Positions 37,247-47,400 of a stretch of 64,000 nucleotides of DNA are shown here, in pieces. A program made the translations under genes and the position numbers. Position 1 is the first letter of the stretch, and every line of letters starts with the position of its first letter. Origin of the DNA: CADEED01 sp035525785 (GTDB lineage: Bacteria > Pseudomonadota > Gammaproteobacteria > Steroidobacterales > Steroidobacteraceae); NCBI GenBank assembly GCA_035525785.1, contig DATLDQ010000043.1, positions 20,585-84,584 on the forward strand. The letters run 5' to 3'. Below the pieces are notes generated by a model. It searched no databases. It had not been told where the DNA came from and worked only from the letters and a program-made list of their open reading frames with translations.

Positions 37247-38956
37247 CTAGTATCCCAGCGCCAACCCGGTGCTACGCCGCGGATCGATCGCCCCGTAGAA
37301 CCTGTTTGCGCCGACCGGCTTGCCATTCAACGCCGGCGCGCCGATGAGGATCGCGGCGACGTGATTTTCCGGCTGCGGCACGGTGAGCCGGTGCCCCATG
37401 CCCTCGAGGATGGCGCGCGTATCCGGACTCAGCGCCCGCGCTTCGACGAACGTCTCCTCCGGCAACCATTGCTGATGGATGCGCGGCGCGTCGACGGCCT
37501 CCTGCAGGTCCATCCCATAGTCGATGACGTTGAGCATGGTCAGCGTGACGGCCGTGATGATGCGGCTGCCGCCTGGCGTGCCCAGGATCATCCACGGCTT
37601 GCCGCCCTGCAAGACGATCGTCGGAGCCATCGAACTGAGCGGCCGCTTGCCGGGCTCTATCCGGTTGTTCTCGCCTTGCACCAGCCCGTAGAGATTCGGA
37701 ACACCGACCTTCGACGTGAAGTCGTCCATCTCGTTGTTCAACAGCACGCCGGTGCCGCCCGCGGTGACGCGTGCGCCGAACCAGTCGTTGAGCGTGTACG
37801 TGACCGCGACCGCATTGCCGAATCCGTCGGCGATCGAGAAGTGCGTGGTGTGGTTGCCCTCGTTGAAGCCGGCGCCGGGCACGAGCTTCGATGAGACTCC
37901 CGCGCGCCGCGGATCGATGCCGGCGCGGATACGCGCGCCATATTCCTTCGAAAGCATCTGTTGCGCCGGGTTCTTCACGAACTTCTGGTCGCCGAGCAGC
38001 TGGTTGCGATCGATGTACGCCTGCCGCATGGCCTCGATCTCGACGTGCACGGCGCGCGCCGATCCCCAGCCGTACTCGGCGAGTGGATAGCCCTCGAGCA
38101 CGTTGAGGATCTCGCAGATGACGATGCCGCCCGAGCTCGGCGGCGGCGCTGACACGATGCGCAGCCCGCGGTAGTCGCACTCCACGGGCGCCATCTCGCG
38201 TACGTCATAGCCATCGAGATCGGCCTGCGTGAGGATGCCGCCGCCCGCGCGGCTGGACGCCACGATCATCGCGGCGGTCTCACCCTGGTAGAAACCTGGC
38301 GCGCCTTTCTGCCGCACACGCCGCAGAGTGCGCGCGAGATCGGGTTGCTTGAGCGTCGCGCCGGGCTGCCAGGGCTTGCCGCCATTGAGGAATATCGCGG
38401 CCGTTGCCGGGTCCTTCCTGAAATCTTCGGTGCCGTCCCAGAGCATCTCGGCATCACCCTGCTCGAGCACATAGCCCTGCTCGGCCAGCCTGATCGCCGG
38501 ATCGATGAGCGCCGTCAGTGGCTGTGTGCCGTATTTACCGCGGATGTATTCGAGCCCCGCGACCGTACCCGGCACTGCGACCGCAAGATGCCCGCGTGTG
38601 CTGAGATTCGGTACCACGTCCCCCTTGGCATCGAGATACATGTTCGCGGTCGCCGCGAGTGGGGCCTTTTCGCGGAAGTCGATGAACGTGCGGCGCCCAT
38701 CGGCGAACTGCACCGTCATGAACCCGCCGCCGCCCAGGTTGCCGGCCGCCGGATACACCACCGCGAGCGCGTAACCCACTGCGACAGCCGCGTCGATCGC
38801 GTTGCCGCCACGCTTCAGGACGTCGACGCCGATGCGCGTGGCGTACTCCTGTGCCGTGACCACCATGCCGTGCTCGGCCGCGACCGGCGCGGGGGATGCG
38901 GCCTGCGCCGCGGATACGACCAGCAGTAACGCGAAGACGGTCGGACGCCACTTCAT
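37247..38956 (-). CDS. ggt: Gamma-glutamyltransferase (secreted, self-processing)
   Basis: The 569-residue periplasmic Ntn-hydrolase has a signal peptide ending AAQA-AS. The precursor would self-cleave before Thr370 (GNH/TTHFSIAD) to give the large and small subunits. Substrate-binding parts follow: LLNNEMDDF, KRPLSSMAPTIV, and the glycine loop GTPGGSRIITAV. It hydrolyses or transfers the gamma-glutamyl group of glutathione. All processing and catalytic residues are present and the length matches E. coli Ggt (580). It is a single gene, convergent with the RND operon. Confidence 0.95.
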   Translation of the reverse strand: MKWRPTVFALLLVVSAAQAASPAPVAAEHGMVVTAQEYATRIGVDVLKRGGNAIDAAVAVGYALAVVYPAAGNLGGGGFMTVQFADGRRTFIDFREKAPLAATANMYLDAKGDVVPNLSTRGHLAVAVPGTVAGLEYIRGKYGTQPLTALIDPAIRLAEQGYVLEQGDAEMLWDGTEDFRKDPATAAIFLNGGKPWQPGATLKQPDLARTLRRVRQKGAPGFYQGETAAMIVASSRAGGGILTQADLDGYDVREMAPVECDYRGLRIVSAPPPSSGGIVICEILNVLEGYPLAEYGWGSARAVHVEIEAMRQAYIDRNQLLGDQKFVKNPAQQMLSKEYGARIRAGIDPRRAGVSSKLVPGAGFNEGNHTTHFSIADGFGNAVAVTYTLNDWFGARVTAGGTGVLLNNEMDDFTSKVGVPNLYGLVQGENNRIEPGKRPLSSMAPTIVLQGGKPWMILGTPGGSRIITAVTLTMLNVIDYGMDLQEAVDAPRIHQQWLPEETFVEARALSPDTRAILEGMGHRLTVPQPENHVAAILIGAPALNGKPVGANRFYGAIDPRRSTGLALGY

Positions 38957-39005
38957 CGTGCGATCTCCAGGGACGAGATGCGCAGTCTAAGCGATGCGGT
39001 GCCGG

Positions 39006-40781
39006 CTACCTGCCAATCAGCGCGCTCAGCGACTCCGGCTCGATGGGCTTGGTGAAATGATGATCGAAGCCCGACTCCGCCGCGCGCGCCTTGTCGGCGT
39101 CCTGGCCCCAGCCAGTCACGGCGATGAGCGTGACCGGCCGCGAGAGCTTCTGCGCGCGGATGCGTTGCGCCACCTCGTAGCCGGTGAGACCTGGCATCCC
39201 GATGTCGAGGATCGCGATCTCCGGCTTCATGCGGTCGAACAGCGCCAGAGCCTCCGGCCCGTTGTGGGCCACTTCGACCTCGTGGCCATCGAGGCGCAAC
39301 AGCATGGCGAGGCTCTCGCCGGCGTCGAGATTGTCGTCGGCCACCAGCACGCGACGCAGGCGCATGTTCGACACCGGGTTGGTGGGTTCTGCGGCGCGCG
39401 GTGCGGCGGCAATGCGGTTCAACGGCAGCTTCACGGTGAACTCGCTGCCCTTGCCGAGGCCATGGCTGCCGGCGGACAGGGTGCCACCATGCATCTCCAC
39501 CAGCCCGCGCGACAGCGCGAGCCCGATGCCGAGGCCGCCCCCGGAGCGCGCCGATGCCACCTGCGAGAACATGGCGAAGATGTCGGGCAGTGCTTCGGCG
39601 GAGATGCCGATGCCATCGTCACGTACGCGGATCATGACTCCTTCTTCGCCCACCTGCGCATCGAGCCCGATGTGGCCTTCGGGGTCGGTGTACTTGGCGG
39701 CATTGGTCAGCAGGTTCGACAGCACCTGCGAGAGACGCAGCGGATCCGCTTCGAGCTCGAATGCCTCCGATGGGAGGCGCACCTCGAGATGATGCCGCTT
39801 GGCATCGATGGCAGGCCGCGCGGTCTCCACGGCCGACTCCACGATGCGGGCGAGCGTCGTGCGGTCCTTGCGCAGCTCGAGCGTGCCGCGCGTGATACGC
39901 GAAATGTCGAGCAGGTCCTCGAGCAGCAATGCCATGTTCTGCACCTGCCGCGTGATCACGTCGTGCGCCCAGGCCTTCTGCGTTTCGCTCGCGGCGGGGG
40001 AGCTCGAGATGATCGCGGCCTGGCGGATGGGCGCCAGCGGATTGCGCAGCTCATGCGCGAGCGTCGCCAGGAACTCATCCTTGCGACGATCGTTCTCGCG
40101 CAGCGCCGTCTCCGCGCGCTCACGTTTGGCGAGCTCGCGCTGCGCCGCCTCGTAGAGCCGCGCGTTGTCGATGGCGACCGCGGCCTGTGCGGCCATGCCG
40201 ACCACCAGGCGCTCGCTGCGTTCGCTGAACCTGGCCGCCTCGGGATGACCGAAGAAGAGGCCGCCATGAACTTCGCCCGAGCGCGATTTGACGGCGACTG
40301 CCAGGTAGCTGCGCACCGGCAGATGTCCGGGCGGCTGGCCGTAGTGCGGACCCATGCTGCCGTAACGCGGATCCTGCGTGATGTCGTCGCTGCGCACCGG
40401 TGCTTCCCCATGGAAGGTCGGCGCGAACACGCGCGTCGCACGCGGATGGCCGAACTTGTCGAAGGCTTCGCGCGGCGCGCCCGACAGCGTGTAGAGAAGA
40501 TAGTCTTCGCCGTTCTCGTCCACGCGGTTGTAGAAGAATGCGCCGAACTTCGCGCCGGTGAGCTCGGTGGCGGCATCGGTCACCGTCTGCAGGAGCTTGT
40601 CGATCTCGAGCTGGGAAGCGATCGACTGGCCTGTCTGGTTGAGGATCTCGAGCAGCCTCGACTCCTCGTGCAGTGCCGCCTGTGCCTGGACGTGCTCGGC
40701 GCGCACGCGCTCCAGCGAATCGCGCAGGTGCGCGTTGGCCGCCTCGAGATCCGAGGCCGGAGGGTCGTTCGGCGGGGTCAT
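39006..40781 (-). CDS. GAF-containing hybrid sensor histidine kinase
   Basis: The 591-residue soluble kinase has a coiled-coil start (11-45), a GAF domain (about 55-210), HisKA with HELRNP (His243), HATPase_c with NLLTNAAKYT, DDGIGIS and GGLGIGLALS, and a C-terminal receiver with Asp482/483, phosphoacceptor Asp526 and Lys578. It lacks membrane segments, so the signal is cytoplasmic. The start at 40781 is the second candidate; a GTG at 40817 would add 12 residues, and neither has a clear ribosome site. It lies alone between ggt and the divergent tspO, with no separate regulator gene beside it. Confidence 0.88.
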   Translation of the reverse strand: MTPPNDPPASDLEAANAHLRDSLERVRAEHVQAQAALHEESRLLEILNQTGQSIASQLEIDKLLQTVTDAATELTGAKFGAFFYNRVDENGEDYLLYTLSGAPREAFDKFGHPRATRVFAPTFHGEAPVRSDDITQDPRYGSMGPHYGQPPGHLPVRSYLAVAVKSRSGEVHGGLFFGHPEAARFSERSERLVVGMAAQAAVAIDNARLYEAAQRELAKRERAETALRENDRRKDEFLATLAHELRNPLAPIRQAAIISSSPAASETQKAWAHDVITRQVQNMALLLEDLLDISRITRGTLELRKDRTTLARIVESAVETARPAIDAKRHHLEVRLPSEAFELEADPLRLSQVLSNLLTNAAKYTDPEGHIGLDAQVGEEGVMIRVRDDGIGISAEALPDIFAMFSQVASARSGGGLGIGLALSRGLVEMHGGTLSAGSHGLGKGSEFTVKLPLNRIAAAPRAAEPTNPVSNMRLRRVLVADDNLDAGESLAMLLRLDGHEVEVAHNGPEALALFDRMKPEIAILDIGMPGLTGYEVAQRIRAQKLSRPVTLIAVTGWGQDADKARAAESGFDHHFTKPIEPESLSALIGR

Positions 40782-40932
40782 GCGTCGACTGTAGAAGGAG
40801 AACGAGGCACACGGCACTCGGCTTTACGGAAGGTGGGTGGAGGATTTTTCCTACAGGCGTCGGCCGGCGCTGCCCCGCGTATTGCCTGCCGCTCAACTGG
40901 CGCCTGGCGGCCACGCGTAACAAGTTCGACGA

Positions 40933-41451
40933 ATGCAAACACCTCACGTATCTCTGCGCACGTCGCCTTCGCCGGTCTCTCCCTGGTTTGCATTAGTGCT
41001 CTGGATTGCGCTGTCGGCCGCCGCGGGCGTCGTCGGTGCCATTGCCTCTGCCAACGCGTCGGCTTTCTACCCGCGGCTCGACCAGCCGTCCTGGGCGCCG
41101 CCGTCGTCGGTGTTCGGCCCGGTGTGGACCCTGCTCTATCTACTGATGGCGGTGTCCGCGTGGCTGGTGTGGCGCGAGCGCGGCTGGGCGCGGGCGCGCG
41201 GCGCGCTGGGGCTGTTCGTGCTGCAGCTCGCGCTCAACGCCCTGTGGTCATGGTTGTTCTTCGCGTGGCATCGCGGCGGACTCGCATTCGCGGACATCGT
41301 GCTGCTGCTGCTGGCCCTCGTCGCGACGCTTACCGCGTTCGCCCGGGTGCGCAAGGCGTCCGCGTGGCTGCTCGTCCCGTATCTCGCCTGGGTGAGCTTC
41401 GCCGCCGCGCTCAATTATTCTGTCTGGCAGCGAAATCCTCAGCTGTTGTAG
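40933..41451 (+). CDS. tspO: TspO/MBR family membrane protein
   Basis: The 172-residue protein has five membrane helices and the family pattern: FYPRLDQPSWAPPSSVFGPVWTLLYLLMAVSAWLVW in helices 1-2, LALNALWSWLFFAWH, and LVPYLAWVSFAAALNYSVWQRN. TspO binds tetrapyrroles and is tied to oxidative stress or oxygen-dependent regulation. The N-terminus is about 20 residues longer than usual; a later start is possible. Its last 41 bp overlap the 3' end of the convergent glucan synthase gene. Confidence 0.9.
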   Translation: MQTPHVSLRTSPSPVSPWFALVLWIALSAAAGVVGAIASANASAFYPRLDQPSWAPPSSVFGPVWTLLYLLMAVSAWLVWRERGWARARGALGLFVLQLALNALWSWLFFAWHRGGLAFADIVLLLLALVATLTAFARVRKASAWLLVPYLAWVSFAAALNYSVWQRNPQLL

Positions 41452-44400
41452 CCGCGGTGCCTTCGGCCGAACGCCAAGCCACGTGCACGGAATGCCGCCC
41501 CGCATCGTCGACGAGGTCGACGACGTTACGGCCGGGCTTCTGCACCTGCCCGTCCACGGTGAACTGCGGCAGCGCGGTCGGCGACGGTTGTTTGTCGACG
41601 AGGATCTCGTAGGTGGTGTTGCGATAGCGGAACTGGATGCTGAAGCCGTCCCAGTCCGGTGGCACGCAGGGCGTCAGTGACAGTCGTCCGTCGCGCAGTC
41701 GGAAGCCGAGTATCCACTCGAGGCCGGCGCGGTACAGCCAGCCGGCAGAGCCCGTGTACCAGGTCCAGCCGCCTCGCCCGGCATGCGGCGCCTCGGAATA
41801 CACGTCGGCCGCGACGACGTAAGGTTCGACCTTGTAGCGCTGCACCTCGGCACGCGTGGTCGCGCGGCGCACGGGGTTCAGCATGTTGAACACTTCCATG
41901 GCGCGCTCGGCCTTGCCCTGCAGCGCGAACGCGATCGCGGTCCAGGCCGCCGCGTGCGTGTACTGGCCGCCGTTCTCGCGGATGCCTTTGGGATAGGCCT
42001 TCACGTACCCCGGCTCCTGCACGGAACGTTCGAAGGGCGGCGCGAACAACACGGCGAGCGGCGGGTCGCGTCGAAGCAGGTGGGTTTCGAGCGATTCCAT
42101 CGCCTTCTCGGCGCGTTGCGGTTGCGCGGCGCCCGAAATGACGCTCCAGGACTGCGCAATGGCATCGATGCGGCATTCGTCGTTCGACGCGCTGCCCAGC
42201 GGGGTGCCGTCGTCGAAGAATCCGCGGCGATACCACTCGCCGTCCCAGGCATGGGCTTCGAGCGAGGCGCGCAACTTGCTGGCCTCGCCGAGCCACGCCG
42301 TGGCGAGCGCGAGCTCGCCGCGGGCCTGCGCCAGAGGTGCGAAGGCGTTCAGGGTGGCGTGCAGGAACCAGCCCAGCCACACGCTTTCGCCGCGGCCGTG
42401 CTCGCCGACGCGGTTCATGCCGTCGTTCCAGTCGCCGGTGCCGATCAGCGGCAGTCCATGCGAACCGAGATAGGCGCCTTCGAGGCCGCGCCGGCAATGT
42501 TCGAACAGCGTCGCGGTCTCGTGGCTGACCTGCGGCTCGAAGAAGGCATCGTGCCGCTCGCGCGGCAGGGGCGGACCTTCGATGAAGGGTAGTTCGACGT
42601 CGAGGATGGCGCGGTCGCCGGTGAGCTGCACGTACTGCGCGGTCACGTACGCCAGCCAGACGCGATCATCGGAAATGTGCGTGCGTACGCCGCTGCCATT
42701 GTGTGGCAGCCACCAGTGCTGCACATCGCCCTCGGGGAACTGACGCGAGGCCGCGCGCAGGATCTGCTCGCGCAGCAGTTGGGGCCGCGCGAGTCCCAAC
42801 GCCATCGCGTCCTGCAGCTGATCGCGGAAGCCATAGGCGCCGCTCGCCTGGTAGAACGCCGCGCGCGCCCAGGTGCGGCAGGCCAGCGTCTGGTACAGCA
42901 GCCAGTGGTTCATCATGAGATCGAAGGCGCGGTCGGGCGTCTTCACCTGCAGGTTGCCGTCGAGGTCGCTCCATTGGCGCGCCGCGGCCGTGATCTCCTT
43001 GTCGAGCAGGGTGGCCCGGTACCGCATGACCAGCTCGCGCGCCTGTTGCGCGTCGGAGGCCTGGCCCAACAGGAACACGACCTCGGTGGTGGCGCCGGCC
43101 TCCATCTCGATGCGCGTGCGCAGCGCGGCGCAGGCGTCGAGACCGGCTCCGACATGTCCCGAGAGCGCACCGCCCGCGACCAGCGCCGCGGGGGCGTCGA
43201 GCGTTCCATGCCTTCCGAGAAATTCGCGGCGATCGCCGGTCCACTCGGACTGCAGTCCCGACAGATCCGCGAACGCCACGCCGGGGAAGGCCATGTTCCA
43301 CGGGTTGCGTGCGAACATTGCGCGCGTGATCTCGTCGAGCTCGGTGAATACGTGCGGCGCACCGACGCCCCGCGATGGGCCCAGCACCCACTCGGCATAG
43401 CCGGTCACCGAGAGGCTGCGGCGGCGGGGACTGTCGTTGTGCAACGTGAGCCGGCAGATCTTGATGGGGTCGTCTACGGGCACGAACATCACGAGCGTGA
43501 GCGCAATGCCATGCGAGCGGTGGTCGAAGCGTGTGTAGCCCGGGCCGTGCGCGCAGCGATAGTGAGCCTGTTCGTGGCGGATGGGCGAGGGCGTGGGTGT
43601 CCACAGCTCGCCGGTCTCCTCGTCGCGCAGATACAGCGCCTCGCCCGGGCGATCGGTGACCGGGTCGTTGCTCCAGGGTGTGAGCGCGTTCTCGCGCGAG
43701 TTGCGTGCCCAGGTGTAGCCGCCGCCCTCGGCGGAGACCTGGAAGCCGAATCCGCGGTTCGCGATGACGTTGATCCAGGGCAGCGGGGTGGGCTGTCCAC
43801 TGGTGGCGATGACGTACTCCCGGCCCTGCGCGGCGAAGCCGCCGAGGCCATTGAAGAACTCGAGATCGCGCGCGGCCTCGGCGTCCGCGCCGCTCACCGC
43901 GAGACCCGCCTGCGGTGCACGGCGCGGCGCCTTGGGCGCGGCCGCCGGCACGGGCTGCATGCGCGCGACCTGGTCGGCCAAACTACCGTTGCGGCCGGAC
44001 AGCACGACGCGCGCCACCGCGCCCAGCAGCAGCCTGGATTCGGCAGTGACCATGTCGTTGCGCAACACGAACACGTTGCCGCGCGTGTCGGCGCCGCCGA
44101 TGCGCGGGCGCGCCTGGCTCACGCGCAAGATGTTCTCGAGCGCGACCTGCAGGTCCTGCACGTAGGATGCGCCCCGTTCGTTGAGGATCACCAGGTCCAC
44201 CGACAGGCGCTTGATGCCCCAGTACTCATGGGCCTGCAGCAGCTGGCGCACGATGGGCAGATCGTCCAACTCCTCGATGCGCAACAGCACGATCGGCAGA
44301 TCACCGGAGATGCCATGCGCCCAGAGGCCCTGCGGACCGTCGAGCCCGCGGCGGATCTGGTCCGGCGAGGCGCGCGCGGCCACGTCGGTATAGAGGATGC

Positions 44401-47400
44401 GGCCCGCGAGCTGCTGGAAAAGGTTGGCCTGCGAGGCGTCGATGCCGAAGTGGCGCAACTGCACCTGCGCCTGCGTCCAGGCCAGCGTGGCCGCGCGCGT
44501 ATGAGCATTGATGTCGCGATGCTTTTCGATCTGTTCGAGCACCGCGGCGCGCGACGGCGCCACGCAGGTCCAGTACGCGATGCGCACCGTGCCGCCCGCC
44601 GGTACGCGGATGCGATAGCGCAGCGCGAACACCGCGTCCAGGACGGTGCCGGCGGTGCCCGACAGTGTGCTGCCTTCGAGCATGGCGAGCGGCGCGCGCA
44701 ACTCGCGCGCGCGGCCGATGAAGCGCGCGCGGTCGGTCTCGAATTCGGGCCCGGAGATCACCGTGCCCTCGATCACCGCATTGTGCGAGGCCCAGAGCTC
44801 CGGCTCGTCGGACGCGCGGCGCCGTCGATTGGCGATGATGGCGGACTGCGCATTGAGGATTTCCGTGCGCACGAACATCTTCGAGAACGCCGGGTGCGCG
44901 ATGTCGGCGGGGTGCGAGCCCAACACGATCTCCGCGTACGAGGTGACTTCGATCTCGCGCGGCTTCGACGAGGCATTGCTGATCGAGACGCGTCGGACTT
45001 CGGCGTCGTCTTCGGGCGAGACCTGCACTTCCAGCGTGGTCGTGACTTCGCCGTCGGTGCGAATGATCTCGGCGCGATCCTCCGTGAAGCTGACTTCGTA
45101 CGAATTGGGCTGGCCCGCGCACGGTTGATAGCCCGCGGACCACACGCGGCCGGTCTCGACGTCGCGCAGCAATATGTAGCTGCCCGTGTCGTCACGTGTC
45201 GGGTCATCGCGCCAGCGCGTGACCGCGAGATCATTCCAGCGGCTGTATCCCGAGCCCGCGGCGGTGACCATGACCGAGTAGCGCCCATTCGAGAGCAGCT
45301 GGGTCTGCGGGGCGGAGTCGTGCGGGCTCCTGAGCCGCCGCACGTCCGGTACCTGCAGCTCGGTGATGCGCGACGCCGTGCCCACTTCCTCGGCGCGCGG
45401 ATGCGCCACCGATACGTCGCGCGGCGTGCGCTCCTGCAGCAGCAGGTCGGTGGCCTGCACCGATACGTTGGAATGGAAGCGCTCGCGCATGCGGCCGTCG
45501 TGCAGCGCGTTGGCGATGGCGACGATGGTCATGCCCTGGTGGTGCGCCATGTACGCGCGGATCGGTACGAACTTCCTGCCCTTGTTGGCATCCTGGGGCA
45601 CGCGCGAGGGCGTGAAGTCCACGGCTTCGTAGAAGCCGTACTGACCGCGGATGCCGAGGCTTTCCAGGAGCCGGAAATTGGCGAGCGCGGAGTCGCCATC
45701 GACCATCGCGGCGAGACCGGTGGCGTAGGGCGCGATCACCTTGTTCTCGGACAGGCCGCGCTTGAGGCCGAGGCCGGGCACGCCGAAATTCGAGTATTGA
45801 TAGGTGAGCTCGAGGTCGCGCGCGTTGTATGCCGACTCGGAGATGCCCCACGGCAGCTCGAGCTCGCGGCCGTAATCTATCTGCCGTTTCACGACCAGCC
45901 GGCTGGTCTGCGCCAACAAACTACCGCCGGGCGCGCGCAGCACCAGGTCGGGCATGAGGTACTCGAACATCGAACCCGACCACGACACCAGCGCCGCGCC
46001 CGCGCCGATGGGCGTGACCGTGCGCCCCAGGCGGAACCAGTGCCGCGCCGGGATGTCGCCCTTGGCGATCGCGAGGAAACTCGCGAGACGCGCCTCGGAG
46101 GCGAGGAGGTCGTAGCAGCTCTCGTCGAGCGTGCCGTCGCTGCAGCGGAAGCCGATCGACAGCAGCTTTCTCTGCCGGTCGTAGAGGAAATCGAACTCCA
46201 TGTTCTCGGCGAGCTCGAGCGCGGTGTTGGCCAGCGTCTCGAGATATTCGACGATGTATCCCGCCGGGTCGCGGGCCAGGAGGTCGCTGCGCCAGCTGTC
46301 GATGGAGCGCTTCGTGGCTTCCACCCAGTACGGCAGGTCATGGTTGCGGTCGAGATGCGCCTCGCTCGCCAGCGTCCGGACCATGTCGACCAGCGTGGCG
46401 GCGCGTTCCGCCGCGGTCGCCAGCGCATCCTTCGCGGGGTCGAGCGCGCCGCCCACCGGGCGCAACGCGCTCTCGAGATCTTGGAACGCCGTCTCGACGA
46501 TGCCGCGCGTGATGGTGAAACCGGGCATGAAATGGAATTGCCGCAGCGCCTCGCGCGCGAGATCGAGTGAGTCCGCGAGACCCGCGGCGGCTTCGCGATG
46601 CGGCGAGGGATCTTCCTGCCACTCGCGGAAAGCACCCGCCAACGCGATCAGGTGCGCTGCCAGGTTGCCCGAATCCACCGAGGAGACGTAGCGGGGATCG
46701 AGGGGCCGAAGGTCCTGCGTGTCGTACCAGTTGTAGAGATGGCCACGGAATTTCTGCATGCGGCCGAGCGTGTGCAACGTGGCCTCGATGCGATCGAGCG
46801 CATCGCGCAGGCCGCACCAGCCGAAATCACGCGCCGCGACGATGGACAGCAGATAGAGACCGATGTTGGTCGGTGACGTGCGGTGCGCCACCACGCCACG
46901 CGGATCCTCCTGGAAGTTGTCCGGCGGCAGGTGATTGTCTTCGGCGGTGACGAAGGTGTCGAAGTATCGCCAGGTGCGCCGTGCGATCAGCCGCAGCGCG
47001 CGCTGTTCCTCCGGATCGAGCTCCGACTTCGCCGCCGACACCGGAACACGCGAGATGCGCCACGCCACGGCTGGCGCCGCCAGCCACGCAAGCACGAACG
47101 GCAGTGCGAGTGGAGGCAGCACGCTCATGGGGTAGGGCCCGTCGATGAGGACGACGATGAGAGCCGCCAGCACCGCGACCGCGACCCCGCGCAGCATGCG
47201 CGTATAGAAGCTCGTGAAATCGGAGCGTGCCGAGCTCAGGAAATCCGCCGGCACCCATTCGAGCAGGTGACGGTGGCTCACGGCCATGCGCCAGAACGTG
47301 CGCACCACCGCATCGGTCATGAGCCATGCCTGGTAGGGCAGCATGGTCACGAGCAGCGCGGTCTGCTCGACCGCGAGCAACACGTCGACGCGCAGCGCGC

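Noticed and set aside
42677..46570. 1297-codon plus-strand open frame
   Set aside because: It lies antisense within the cyclic glucan synthase gene, has low-complexity Arg/Ala/Gly composition and no domain. It is a by-product of high GC at third codon positions.
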